Shown one piece after another: positions 23,167 to 29,945 of a stretch of DNA of 29,999 bases. The DNA comes from JBELMB01 sp042088665 (lineage in GTDB: Bacteria; Pseudomonadota; Alphaproteobacteria; Rhodobacterales; Rhodobacteraceae), in the NCBI GenBank assembly GCA_042088665.1, contig JBELMB010000051.1, forward strand, positions 1-29,999, in the 5' to 3' direction. Each line of letters opens with the position of its first letter. Position 1 is the stretch's first letter. A model generated the notes under the pieces. That model was not told the DNA's origin. It did not search any database and was given only the letters and a program-made list of their open reading frames with translations. Made by a program: the position numbers and the translations under genes.

Positions 23167-23366
23167 TGTCGTGTCTCCTGATGTTTTGATCATGCCAACG
23201 CGCTGGTTCGCCGCTGGTACGACAAGATCTATCATCTCCTTTGAGGCAAACAATGCAGGCAAAATGAAGGCAGAATTAACTTAGGAGAAAGAATGAAATC
23301 GGCCAGCTCATCTACAATGCGCCAGAGCACCGATCCAAATTCTCCCATCGAGACAAGAGCCAAGAA

Positions 23367-23606
23367 TTGGTGTTTTCTCCTGCGTACTCGGAAATCGCAC
23401 CCTGTGCGCTGGCGGATGTCGGTCTCGACGGTGACGAGGTCGCGCTCGACATCCGCGATCTGCGCTCCCTCTCCCTGGTGGATCGCACCCGGCTGGTGCC
23501 TCCCCCCGCCATGCAAACCGCCGTCCGAATGATCACCACAGGCGTCATGCTGGCGCTGCTGGCGGGTATCGCCATCGAGCTCAAGATCTTCGGCGGCAGC
23601 CCGTAG
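23367..23606 (+). CDS. Small ORF with C-terminal membrane segment, phage-associated, possibly truncated
   Basis: Up to 79 codons starting TTG 23367 or GTG 23370, with no good ribosome site. The frame is open further upstream, so the N-terminus may be missing. The middle reads ALADVGLDGDEVALDIRDL and DRTRLVPPP, and the end is one membrane helix (MITTGVMLALLAGIAIELKIF). Codon use is GC-rich and protein-like. It lies 163 bases before the intact endolysin, a position where phages place holins or small tail-associated proteins, but I do not recognise a family. Confidence 0.45.
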   Translation: MVFSPAYSEIAPCALADVGLDGDEVALDIRDLRSLSLVDRTRLVPPPAMQTAVRMITTGVMLALLAGIAIELKIFGGSP

Positions 23607-23769
23607 CCGCTCGACACCCCAAACCATCAGTTCACCCGCACCCACCCTCGTGGCGGGGTGCGTCGTGGTCTGCTTGGCAGACAGACGGGAAGTTCCAGTG
23701 GACCTTCCCGAGCGGCGAAGGCACCGAGCCCCTGCAAGATGCAGGAAACTCGTTTTCAGAGGATCTCCA

Positions 23770-24444
23770 ATGACCACGACCTTCTACGTCCATTGGCGCG
23801 ATGTGCCGAAGAAATCCTGGCGCTGGCCGAATTTCAGCCCAGCCGAGATTGCGTGCCGCGGCACCGGCAAGTTGCTTATCAACGAACCCGCACTCGACAA
23901 GCTGCAGGCGTTGCGGGATCGGCTGGGCAAGCCGCTGATCGTCCGGTCCGCCTATCGCAGCCCAGAGCACAACCGCGCCGTTGGGGGCGCAACCCGCTCG
24001 AAGCACCTCGACGGCGCCGCCTTCGACATCGCCATGGCGAATCACGATCCGGTGGCGTTCGAAGCGGCGGCGCGCGAGGTCGGGTTCCTCGGGTTCGGCT
24101 TCTATCCGCGCTCAGGATTCATGCATGTCGACCTTGGGCCCGCGCGGCAGTGGGGCGAGCGCTTCCCGGTCCGCGCGACAGCTTTTGCTGCGGAAACCCA
24201 GCCAGCGCGCGAGGTGCTTTCGCAAAGCCGGACCATGAAAGGCGGCGGGGCCGCAGGTGTTGCAACATTGGTCGCGACCGGGGTCGAGGTTGCGCAGAGC
24301 GTCCTCGCCGAGACCCAGTCCGCCATCCTGCCACTCGTGCCGTATCTCGACACGTTGCGCTGGGTGTTCATCGCAGTGGCGATTTGCGGCATCGCGGTCA
24401 CGATCTATGCGCGCCTCCACGATTGGAAGCGGGGGCAGCGATGA
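23770..24444 (+). CDS. M15-family D,D-peptidase (phage endolysin-type) with C-terminal membrane anchor
   Basis: A 224-residue protein from ATG 23770, preceded by AGAGGA. Residues 16-130 form the M15 (VanY/DacB-like) zinc peptidase domain. It shows SPAEIACRG, RSAYRSPEHNRAVGG, SKHLDGAAFDIAM (the HxxxxxxD metal pair) and GFGFYPRSGFMHVDLG (the final metal His). These enzymes cut the D-Ala or L-Ala/D-Glu peptide links of peptidoglycan. The C-terminal part has a helix (LDTLRWVFIAVAICGIAVTIYA) that would anchor it in the membrane. The stop overlaps the next ATG. With the two spanin-like genes it forms a lysis cassette. Confidence 0.85.
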   Translation: MTTTFYVHWRDVPKKSWRWPNFSPAEIACRGTGKLLINEPALDKLQALRDRLGKPLIVRSAYRSPEHNRAVGGATRSKHLDGAAFDIAMANHDPVAFEAAAREVGFLGFGFYPRSGFMHVDLGPARQWGERFPVRATAFAAETQPAREVLSQSRTMKGGGAAGVATLVATGVEVAQSVLAETQSAILPLVPYLDTLRWVFIAVAICGIAVTIYARLHDWKRGQR

Positions 24445-24698
24445 TCACCACCATTCTCGGCGGGATCACCGCCAGCCCATGGGCGCGGGCCATTTTGCGC
24501 TACGGTGCCATCGCCGTCGCCATTGTCCTGTTCCTGCTGTTGATCCGCCGTTCAGGCGAGCACGTCGGGCGGATCGCTGAACGTCTCGAAACCACGGAGA
24601 AGACCAATGAAACTCAACGCCGGATGCTGGAGGCAGCGGCTCGCCGTCCTCGTGATCGGGACGAGCTTGTTGACCGGTTGCGCGACGGCGGGTTTTGA
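24441..24698 (+). CDS. Rz-like inner-membrane spanin
   Basis: An 85-residue protein whose ATG overlaps the endolysin stop (ATGA). It has one N-terminal membrane span (AILRYGAIAVAIVLFLLLIRR) followed by a charged helix suited to a periplasmic coiled coil (VGRIAERLETTEKTNETQRR). This is the i-spanin layout: membrane anchor, then alpha-helical periplasmic domain that meets an outer-membrane lipoprotein partner. The partner gene starts inside it in another frame, which supports the call. Sequence alone gives no family match I am sure of. Confidence 0.65.
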   Translation: MITTILGGITASPWARAILRYGAIAVAIVLFLLLIRRSGEHVGRIAERLETTEKTNETQRRMLEAAARRPRDRDELVDRLRDGGF

Positions 24699-24861
24699 AG
24701 CGAACGGCTTGTCGGCCTGTCCGCCGGTCGTTGAATATAGCAGGGAGCCTCAGGCGCAGGCGGCCGAGGAATTGGCGAAGCTGCCGAACGGATCGCCTGT
24801 CATCGAGATGATGGGCGACTATGTGGTGATGCGGGAGCAGGCGCGGTTGTGCTTTAAATAG
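24607..24861 (+). CDS. Rz1-like outer-membrane lipoprotein spanin, overlapping the Rz-like gene
   Basis: An 84-residue protein starting at ATG 24607 inside the Rz-like gene in a different frame; the overlap is 92 bases. It has a lipoprotein signal peptide (RLAVLVIGTSLLTGC) with the lipobox LLTGC at residues 20-24, so the mature protein begins with lipid-modified Cys24. The mature part (CATAGFEANGLSACPPVVEY, ending VMREQARLCFK) is short and has one further proline pair. Partial overlap of an Rz1 gene with Rz is characteristic of phage spanin pairs, which fuse inner and outer membranes at lysis. Confidence 0.7.
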   Translation: MKLNAGCWRQRLAVLVIGTSLLTGCATAGFEANGLSACPPVVEYSREPQAQAAEELAKLPNGSPVIEMMGDYVVMREQARLCFK

Positions 24862-25112
24862 AATTCAGAGGCTTAAACCTTGGGCGAACAGAGCCGGTGC
24901 CTTGTGACGAGAGATGGATCGTACGTTCGAGCACACTACGGCTAAGGTGCCAGAAGAACCCATGTTGATCGATGCTGCGGCACCTACGATTGGCGGCGAT
25001 CTGTGGGAAGCACACACCGGCAGTGCAGTGACATCCCCAAGTGACGACTACACAAGCAGACAATGAGACCGAATTTCCGCGCCATCCGTGGATCCGCGAC
25101 GTTCAGGCTGTC
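24862..25112. other. Gap at the right edge of the phage remnant
   Basis: This 251-base stretch has no recognisable gene. A 50-codon frame (24914-25066, starting MDRTFEHTTAKVPEEP) is open, but its only ribosome-like bases abut the ATG and it resembles nothing I know. The likely junction between phage-derived DNA and the resident chromosome lies here. Confidence 0.4.
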
Positions 25113-25718
25113 TTATGCCACGACGGGCCGTGGCCGCAGATACCAGTACCAGACACGGTAGGCCTCAAGCGCGATCAGGGGGCCAAAGTGGACAAGAGCG
25201 GGTGCTGCTCCGTTCCAGTCATGTAGTGCCGCCCAATGCACCAATGTCAGCACCGCAGCTGCGTAAGTCCAGCGTTGCAACCACTTCCACCACGTGCCCA
25301 TCTTGCGCACGAAGTAATCCATTGATGTCAGCGCCAGCGGTACGAAGATGATAAACGCGATCCAGCCAGTCCAGATGTAAAGACGCGGCAGTTCATCAAC
25401 AACAGTGGTCAGTGACGCCTTGTCCAGCAGGTAGAAAATTGTGTGTAGCAGTGCATAGCCAAAAGATGCCACGCCGAGATAACGGCGGTTTCGCTTTAGC
25501 CATTGTGGCCCGCGCCATCCTTTCAGCAGCATCGCCAGAGGGGTCGCCATCATCGTCACAATCAACAGCCTTGCAGAGGTTTCGCCGGATGGGTGCACAA
25601 GTTGATTGAATATCTTCGGGTCCGTTGATGTCAGTGCAGTGTAGGTCATCATGATCCCGAGGGAGGCCAGCACTGCCCATGCGAAGTAAGGTGAGGTTGC
25701 GGCAAAGAAACGTTGCAT
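25113..25718 (-). CDS. YedZ/MsrQ-like heme-binding membrane protein (ferric-reductase-like domain)
   Basis: About 201 residues from ATG 25718 with six hydrophobic segments. Histidines suited to heme ligation sit in SFGYALLHTIFYLLD and LTLVHWAALHDW. The order of segments (LKRNRRYLGVASFGYALLH, then GWIAFIIFVPLALTSMD, then WWKWLQRWTYAAAVLTLVHW) matches the ferric-reductase-like transmembrane family that contains MsrQ, the quinol-linked heme partner of the MsrP periplasmic methionine sulfoxide reductase. No MsrP gene is in view, so a different redox partner is likely here. A longer start at 25799 would run through the hairpin at 25755-25789. It is the last gene of the DoxX-VOC-cytochrome b561 series. 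Confidence 0.8.
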   Translation of the reverse strand: MQRFFAATSPYFAWAVLASLGIMMTYTALTSTDPKIFNQLVHPSGETSARLLIVTMMATPLAMLLKGWRGPQWLKRNRRYLGVASFGYALLHTIFYLLDKASLTTVVDELPRLYIWTGWIAFIIFVPLALTSMDYFVRKMGTWWKWLQRWTYAAAVLTLVHWAALHDWNGAAPALVHFGPLIALEAYRVWYWYLRPRPVVA

Positions 25719-25754
25719 ATCAGGGTCCAAGCTAATCTGGCTAGTGGGGTGATA

Positions 25755-25789
25755 CGCCCGAGCCACGGGGCTCCATTGCGGCTCGGGCG
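25755..25789 (-). terminator. Hairpin between cytochrome b561 and the YedZ-like gene
   Basis: Perfect 10-base arms CGCCCGAGCC / GGCTCGGGCG flank a 15-base loop, starting 7 bases after the cytochrome b561 stop on the minus strand. No T-run follows, so it is a weak terminator or stability element that would lower expression of the downstream gene. Confidence 0.6.
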
Positions 25790-25795
25790 ATATTT

Positions 25796-26296
25796 TCACT
25801 TTTTAAGGACAGGGATCATGCGCGCCAACGTGCCGTCCTTGCGCACGAACTGGTTGAAAATGGCGGCGGCGGCATGGGCGGTGATCAGGCCAAAGAGCAC
25901 AATATTCAAAAACCAATGCACATAGCCCAAATCAGCGACACCGTTCCATGTCATTCCGCCCGTGATCACCATGGCAATCAGCGTGCCGTAAAGCGACCAG
26001 TGCACGACTGTGGCAATCTTGGCTTGCGTCGGGGATGTGCCAGGGGCGTGACCGGGCGCGCCGTGACGGTAGCGCAGATAAAGCCGGGCGAGCACTGCCA
26101 GCAGGATTGTCGATCCAAAGCCCACATGAACCCACGCCATTGTCATATCGTTGCCAGCAGGCGTGGTGCCTGTTTGCATGGCCTCGATGGTGCGTTTCAT
26201 CGGCTCGTTGAAAAGCCATTGTACCCAGATGGCGGCGAAGACGACCCAGTGCAAAGTGATCTGCGCAGAGCGGTAGGATGTCGGGGTGTTTGTCAT
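25796..26296 (-). CDS. Cytochrome b561-type di-heme membrane protein
   Basis: A 166-residue four-helix membrane cytochrome of the bacterial b561 (CybB) family. Heme-ligand histidines are visible in ITLHWVVFAAIWVQWL, AWVHVGFGSTILLAVL, ATVVHWSLYGTLIAMV and LGYVHWFLNIVLFGLITAHA. It would pass electrons between quinol and superoxide or a periplasmic partner. ATG 26296 is preceded by GGAGAGC. It lies 9 bases downstream of the VOC gene and is clearly co-transcribed with it. The length is normal. Confidence 0.88.
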   Translation of the reverse strand: MTNTPTSYRSAQITLHWVVFAAIWVQWLFNEPMKRTIEAMQTGTTPAGNDMTMAWVHVGFGSTILLAVLARLYLRYRHGAPGHAPGTSPTQAKIATVVHWSLYGTLIAMVITGGMTWNGVADLGYVHWFLNIVLFGLITAHAAAAIFNQFVRKDGTLARMIPVLKK

Positions 26297-26305
26297 TGTG
26301 CTCTC

Positions 26306-27193
26306 CTATTTGGCAGTACGAAGCGTAACTGCGACGCCTGCAGGATCAGTTCCGCGCAAGACATCGCCGTCTTGGTGCAGATGTGGTGAGGCGACGTCTT
26401 CACCATGTGTGAACAATTCGTAGTGCACCAACCCAGCCATGTTTTTCGGCATGGGCGGGTGGTTGGGACCGGCCCAGATGTTCATGGCCAACCGGTGCGT
26501 GTTGGGCGCGCCCGCGCCCATATCGGCAAAGCCCCATGCGTTCAGCGTCAGGTGACGCTCAAATCCAAGGGTTTCGAACCAGTCCAGGGCAGGCTTAAGT
26601 GCTGGCACTTTGAAGTGCAGATGCGCGAGGTAACTGTCGTCCGCCAAGGGTGCCAACGGGTCTGCGCCCGTCGCATGGGCCAGCTCGGCCCTCACATCCA
26701 GCGGTCCGCGTCCTGAATGGGCGTTGCCGTTAACATCGTGCAAAGTCAGACCCTTGGACATATCTCCAAAATGGCTGAATCGATCTGGTGTCTCATAGGT
26801 AATCTCAATCTCCAGACCGTCGGGATCATGGAAGTATAGCGATTTCGCCATCAGGTGATCCGTTGGCCCGACCTGAATGTTCAGGTGGAGCAAGCGGGCA
26901 AGCATGCGGGAAAATTCGGCCTGACTGCGCACGCCGATTGCGACGTGATACATGCCAGAAAAAGGCGCTTTGACAGGGGTTTGCGCTCCGGGATGAAGCA
27001 CGATCAGCGTGCGATCCCTTGTTCCAAGTGCGATCCCCGGCGCTGTGTGATCGCGTTGGATCAGCCCCAAGGCCGAGGTCCAGAATGCAATCGCGCGATC
27101 AAGGTCGGTCACCCGAAGTTCGACCTGCCCCCAAGACAGGCGGTCAGTTTGCGGGGAAAGCTTCGTGTCGGCGACAGGCACGGTATTGAGCAT
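26306..27193 (-). CDS. Two-domain VOC (glyoxalase/extradiol dioxygenase-like) protein
   Basis: A 295-residue protein of the vicinal-oxygen-chelate superfamily, resembling CatE-type catechol 2,3-dioxygenases of Bacilli and Proteobacteria. Module 1 (about residues 20-140) has GQVELRVTDLDRAIAFWTS (likely Glu/His face), MYHVAIGVRSQAEF and SLYFHDPDGLEIEITYE. Module 2 (about 190-295) has LAHLHFKVPALKPALDWFE and LVHYELFTHGEDV. Candidate metal ligands are the His of MYHVAIG, the Glu of GLEIEI and the module 2 His residues, but position one (usually His) reads ELRV, so activity is uncertain. It lies between DoxX and cytochrome b561, a pairing common in quinone or aromatic stress operons. Confidence 0.8.
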   Translation of the reverse strand: MLNTVPVADTKLSPQTDRLSWGQVELRVTDLDRAIAFWTSALGLIQRDHTAPGIALGTRDRTLIVLHPGAQTPVKAPFSGMYHVAIGVRSQAEFSRMLARLLHLNIQVGPTDHLMAKSLYFHDPDGLEIEITYETPDRFSHFGDMSKGLTLHDVNGNAHSGRGPLDVRAELAHATGADPLAPLADDSYLAHLHFKVPALKPALDWFETLGFERHLTLNAWGFADMGAGAPNTHRLAMNIWAGPNHPPMPKNMAGLVHYELFTHGEDVASPHLHQDGDVLRGTDPAGVAVTLRTAK

Positions 27194-27221
27194 GGGAAAG
27201 CAACCTATTGCAAAAGAATGA

Positions 27222-27248
27222 GCGCCCCGGCGGGAGAAACCGAGGCGC
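27222..27248 (-). terminator. Hairpin between the DoxX and VOC genes
   Basis: On the minus-strand RNA, GCGCCTCGG and CCGGGGCGC pair over 9 positions with one G-U wobble around a 9-base loop, 12 bases after the DoxX stop. It has no T-run; it is likely an intercistronic element that lowers downstream expression. Confidence 0.45.
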
Positions 27249-27259
27249 GTCAGGGTGGA

Positions 27260-27688
27260 TCAGGCGCGCGGTGCGATCGGTGCCTTGTTCGTACGGCCCC
27301 AGATCACAAAAGCGGCCAGCGCAAACAGGATCACGTTGACCGGCACCACTTCGAACTCACCGCGAACGATGTGCAGGCCAGCGGCCAGAACCATGATCAC
27401 GGCAAGACCGGCCGCAGCCAGTTTCGTCAGATTTGGCATGATGCGTGTGGCGGCTGGCAGGATCAGACCCAGACCGCCCGCAACTTCGGCGAGACCAATA
27501 AACTTGATCAGCAAGAAGGGCGCGTTTTCGGCCCAGCCCATGTCCATCGCGACCAATTCGGCCGATCCGGACATTAGCTTAGTCGCGCCGGCCATCAGAA
27601 ACATCGCAGCCAAAAGGGCTTGGGCGACCCACAGGCCAATATTCCAGCCTTTGCTGGTCTGTACGGGGTTTGTGTCAATCGTTGTCAT
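27260..27688 (-). CDS. DoxX-family membrane protein
   Basis: A 142-residue protein with four membrane helices: LWVAQALLAAMFLMAGATKLM (the DoxX signature AxFxxAGxxKL), FLLIKFIGLAEVAGGLGLIL, LAAAGLAVIMVLAAGLHIV and VNVILFALAAFVIW. DoxX relatives supply or couple to quinol/thiol redox enzymes and are often induced by oxidative or aromatic stress. It is the first gene of a minus-strand operon (DoxX, VOC, cytochrome b561, YedZ-like) and lies divergent from a LysR regulator 118 bases away. Confidence 0.85.
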   Translation of the reverse strand: MTTIDTNPVQTSKGWNIGLWVAQALLAAMFLMAGATKLMSGSAELVAMDMGWAENAPFLLIKFIGLAEVAGGLGLILPAATRIMPNLTKLAAAGLAVIMVLAAGLHIVRGEFEVVPVNVILFALAAFVIWGRTNKAPIAPRA

Positions 27689-27806
27689 GTTGTTCTCTTT
27701 CTCAATGATCGCTTCTGCAGCGTGTTGTGATGAGAACAGGAATAACGGTTTCCATTTGCGACATCATTAGGATATCCATTGAAGCAACATTCACCGTGAG
27801 TTGATA
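27689..27806. promoter_or_regulatory. Divergent promoter region, DoxX operon / LysR gene
   Basis: These 118 bases lie between divergent starts, the classic arrangement for LysR control. The region is A/T-richer than its surroundings, especially 27736-27795. An inverted pair TTCTCA / TGAGAA spans much of the left half and a GGATATCC palindrome occurs near 27771-27778. Either could belong to the LysR binding site; a unique T-N11-A box could not be chosen. Confidence 0.5.
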
Positions 27807-28703
27807 ATGGACACACTTCTAAGCCTGCGCGTGTTTGCCGAGGTCGCGGAACACAAGAGCTTCTCTGCCGTGGCTGAGCGGCTTGGCCTCTCGCCCGCGA
27901 TGACCAGCAAACACGTCAAACATGTCGAGGCGCGCGTCGGCGCCCGGCTGCTCAATCGCAATAGCCGGAACGTGAGCCTGACCGAGGCTGGTGCGCAGTA
28001 TTTGCAGACGATCCGCCCTTTGCTTGATGGCTTGGCCGAAGCTGAGGCGCAATTAACCTCCGACAGCCTGTCACCGCGCGGTACGCTCAGAATGTCGATG
28101 CCTGTTTGGATGTCCAATCCGGCCTTTGCGCAAATCCTGACGGCCTATCATCAGCAAAACCCGCATGTGACTTTTGATGTCGACCTGAGCGGCCGCAAAA
28201 TCAACATGGTCGAAGAGGGTATCGATCTTGCGCTGCGCGTTGCTTTCAAGCTGGACGAAGGGCTCATTGCTCGTAAATTGGGAGAGGTGACCTTTCAATT
28301 GGTCGCTGCCCCAGCCTTTTTGGATAGTTTTGGGCGCCCTCAATCGCCGGGCGATCTGAATGACGCGCCGATGCTTGCCTACTCTCAAGTTGCCGGTGAC
28401 GGGAGGATCAAATTTGGTGGGGCGAATGGGTTAGATGTCAAACTCAGGCCCGTATTGGTCAGCAGCAACGAAAGCATTCTTCATCAGGCAGCAATGGCTG
28501 GAATGGGCTTTGCCATGCTTCCAAACTGGTCGGCCCAGAATGACGTGAAAGACGGTCGACTTGAAACCGTATTGCCCAAGATTGTATGGCCGAAATTGCA
28601 TATTCAGGCCATTTATGCTGATCGTAGCTATCTACCTTCAAAGGTAAGAAGCTTTCTGGACTTTTTGGCTGGGCCAGATGGGTTCTCCGCCGCTTTGAAG
28701 TAA
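27807..28703 (+). CDS. LysR-family transcriptional regulator
   Basis: A 298-residue regulator. The N-terminal helix-turn-helix spans about residues 3-62 (LRVFAEVAEHKSFSAVAERL, SPAMTSKHVKHVEARVGARL, NRNSRNVSLTEAG). A periplasmic-binding-like effector domain follows from about residue 88 (GTLRMSMPVWMSNPAFAQIL, EEGIDLALRVAF, then MAGMGFAMLPNW). The pattern is of the subgroup that often controls divergent redox or aromatic-stress genes (quinone or aldehyde sensing). An in-frame TTG at 27801 would add two residues; ATG 27807 is preferred. It is separated from the IS element by 42 featureless bases. Confidence 0.88.
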   Translation: MDTLLSLRVFAEVAEHKSFSAVAERLGLSPAMTSKHVKHVEARVGARLLNRNSRNVSLTEAGAQYLQTIRPLLDGLAEAEAQLTSDSLSPRGTLRMSMPVWMSNPAFAQILTAYHQQNPHVTFDVDLSGRKINMVEEGIDLALRVAFKLDEGLIARKLGEVTFQLVAAPAFLDSFGRPQSPGDLNDAPMLAYSQVAGDGRIKFGGANGLDVKLRPVLVSSNESILHQAAMAGMGFAMLPNWSAQNDVKDGRLETVLPKIVWPKLHIQAIYADRSYLPSKVRSFLDFLAGPDGFSAALK

Positions 28704-28784
28704 TGTACCAATGACTAGGTGTATGACTTGGTCGCACAAGACCAATGAACCGCCCCCAGTTTGCCGGAGGCTGACTACTTCATG

Positions 28785-29690
28785 TCATGCGACCATATCT
28801 AATGTGTCGAACTGCGCATAGTACCTCTCTTCTGCTTCTGCTGGTGGGATGTATCCGATTGGGGCAAGCAGACGGCGATTGTTGAACCAATCGACCCATT
28901 TGAGCGTTTCCAACTCGATCGCTGCCATGGTTTTCCAGGGCCCGAGCCGGTGTATGACTTCGGCTTTGTAGAGGCCGTTTATCGTTTCGGCCAAGGCGTT
29001 ATCGTAGGAGTCGCCCACGCTGCCAACCGAGGGTTCGATCCCCGCCATGGCCAATCGCTCGGTATAGCGAATAGACAAATATTGCCCCCCACGATCGGAG
29101 TGGTGAATGAGACCGCCTTTGTGAACTGGGCTGCGATCATGCAGCGCTTGTTCCAAAGCATCCAACACAAAGTCTGTTTTAGGCGAACTTGAAACGCGCC
29201 AGCCAACGATTTTGTCCGCGAAGGTCTCGATGATGAAAGCGACATACACGAAGCCCTGCCACGTTGAAACGTAGTTGAAATCGCTAACTCTAAGCGTATT
29301 TGGCGCGGGGGCTCGGAACTTGCGGTTCACCTTGTCTTTTGGGCATGGCTGGCTCTTATCCGGTACGGTTGTCTTCTTCACCCTTCCGCGAATAACACCA
29401 TGAATATCAAGGTGTTTCATCAGCCTGGCCACAGTGCAGCGAGCGATCGTGAATTGCTCACGCTGCAATTGGTGCCAGACCTTTCGGATGCCATAGACTT
29501 CATTGTTTTCCTCCCAGACTCGCTTGATTTCAGGGCTGAGAGCAGCATCTCGTTTGGCACGATCCGACGCCAAATCAGGCGCCCTGGCAATGGCGGCATG
29601 TGCGTAAAATGTTGACTGGGCGATTGGCAAAACCTTGCAAATCGGCTCGACTCCCAAGTCTTCGCGATGCTCAGCAATGAAAGAAATCAT
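28785..29690 (-). CDS. IS3-family transposase OrfB (DDE integrase domain)
   Basis: A 301-residue catalytic subunit. Its N-terminal part carries the HTH_21-like region (GIRKVWHQLQREQFTIARCTV), then the rve integrase core with the DDE triad D137 (VSDFNYV), D199 (HHSDRGGQY) and E235 (ALAETINGL). The spacing of 35 residues between the last two is the classic DD(35)E. The ATG overlaps the orfA stop (ATGA). IS3 elements normally make the active OrfAB fusion by programmed -1 frameshifting in this overlap. All catalytic residues are present, but activity needs an intact OrfA, which is lacking here. Confidence 0.92.
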   Translation of the reverse strand: MISFIAEHREDLGVEPICKVLPIAQSTFYAHAAIARAPDLASDRAKRDAALSPEIKRVWEENNEVYGIRKVWHQLQREQFTIARCTVARLMKHLDIHGVIRGRVKKTTVPDKSQPCPKDKVNRKFRAPAPNTLRVSDFNYVSTWQGFVYVAFIIETFADKIVGWRVSSSPKTDFVLDALEQALHDRSPVHKGGLIHHSDRGGQYLSIRYTERLAMAGIEPSVGSVGDSYDNALAETINGLYKAEVIHRLGPWKTMAAIELETLKWVDWFNNRRLLAPIGYIPPAEAEERYYAQFDTLDMVA

Positions 29691-29945
29691 CGTTTGAACG
29701 GGCGGGCGAGCTCCGCCTGCGCAAAATACGCTGATGCTTTTCTCAGTATCTCATTGGCTTGGCGCAGTTCCCGGATCTCGCGTTCCATCGCCTTGATTTG
29801 GGCGCGCTCATCGGAGGTCTGCCCCTCTTTGCGGCCGCTATCAATAGCGGACTGTTTCACCCACCGCCGCAGCGTGTCTCGACCACACCCGATCTTCGGA
29901 GCAATCGCCATAATCGCCACGGATTGATTGGCATATTCAACGCAT
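29687..29945 (-). pseudogene. IS3-family OrfA, N-terminus removed
   Basis: About 85 codons remain, reading (minus strand) VEYANQSVAIMAIAPKIGCG then RDTLRRWVKQ, the second and recognition helices of the OrfA helix-turn-helix. A leucine-zipper-like helix (ERAQIKAMEREIRELRQANE) and ILRKASAYFAQAELARPFKR follow, ending at the TGA 29687-29689. The first 12-18 residues and the start codon are gone, because from 29946 the sequence is the end of another IS. GTG 29918-29920 is the first alternative start and would omit part of the helix-turn-helix. Confidence 0.8.

Larger units (their letters stand above)
28746..29945 (-). mobile_element. IS3-family insertion sequence, orfA end truncated
   Basis: The left end starts at 28746 with TGAACCGCCCCCAGTTTGCC, a terminal sequence typical of one IS3 subgroup; orfB and orfA follow on the minus strand. 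The right end of the element should carry the same sequence inverted, but at 29946 a second copy of the end appears in direct orientation. The start of orfA and the true right inverted repeat are therefore missing, about 90 bases by family comparison. Target duplications cannot be judged. The two outer ends are exactly 1200 bases apart. Confidence 0.8.

Noticed and set aside
23232..23777. A 181-codon minus-strand frame opposite the small membrane ORF
   Set aside because: The composition looks like an antisense frame and it runs across the plus-strand hydrophobic segment. No motif was seen.
24854..25063. A 69-codon minus-strand frame in the gap
   Set aside because: It has cysteine/histidine scatter without a motif, no ribosome site, and sits in likely junction DNA.
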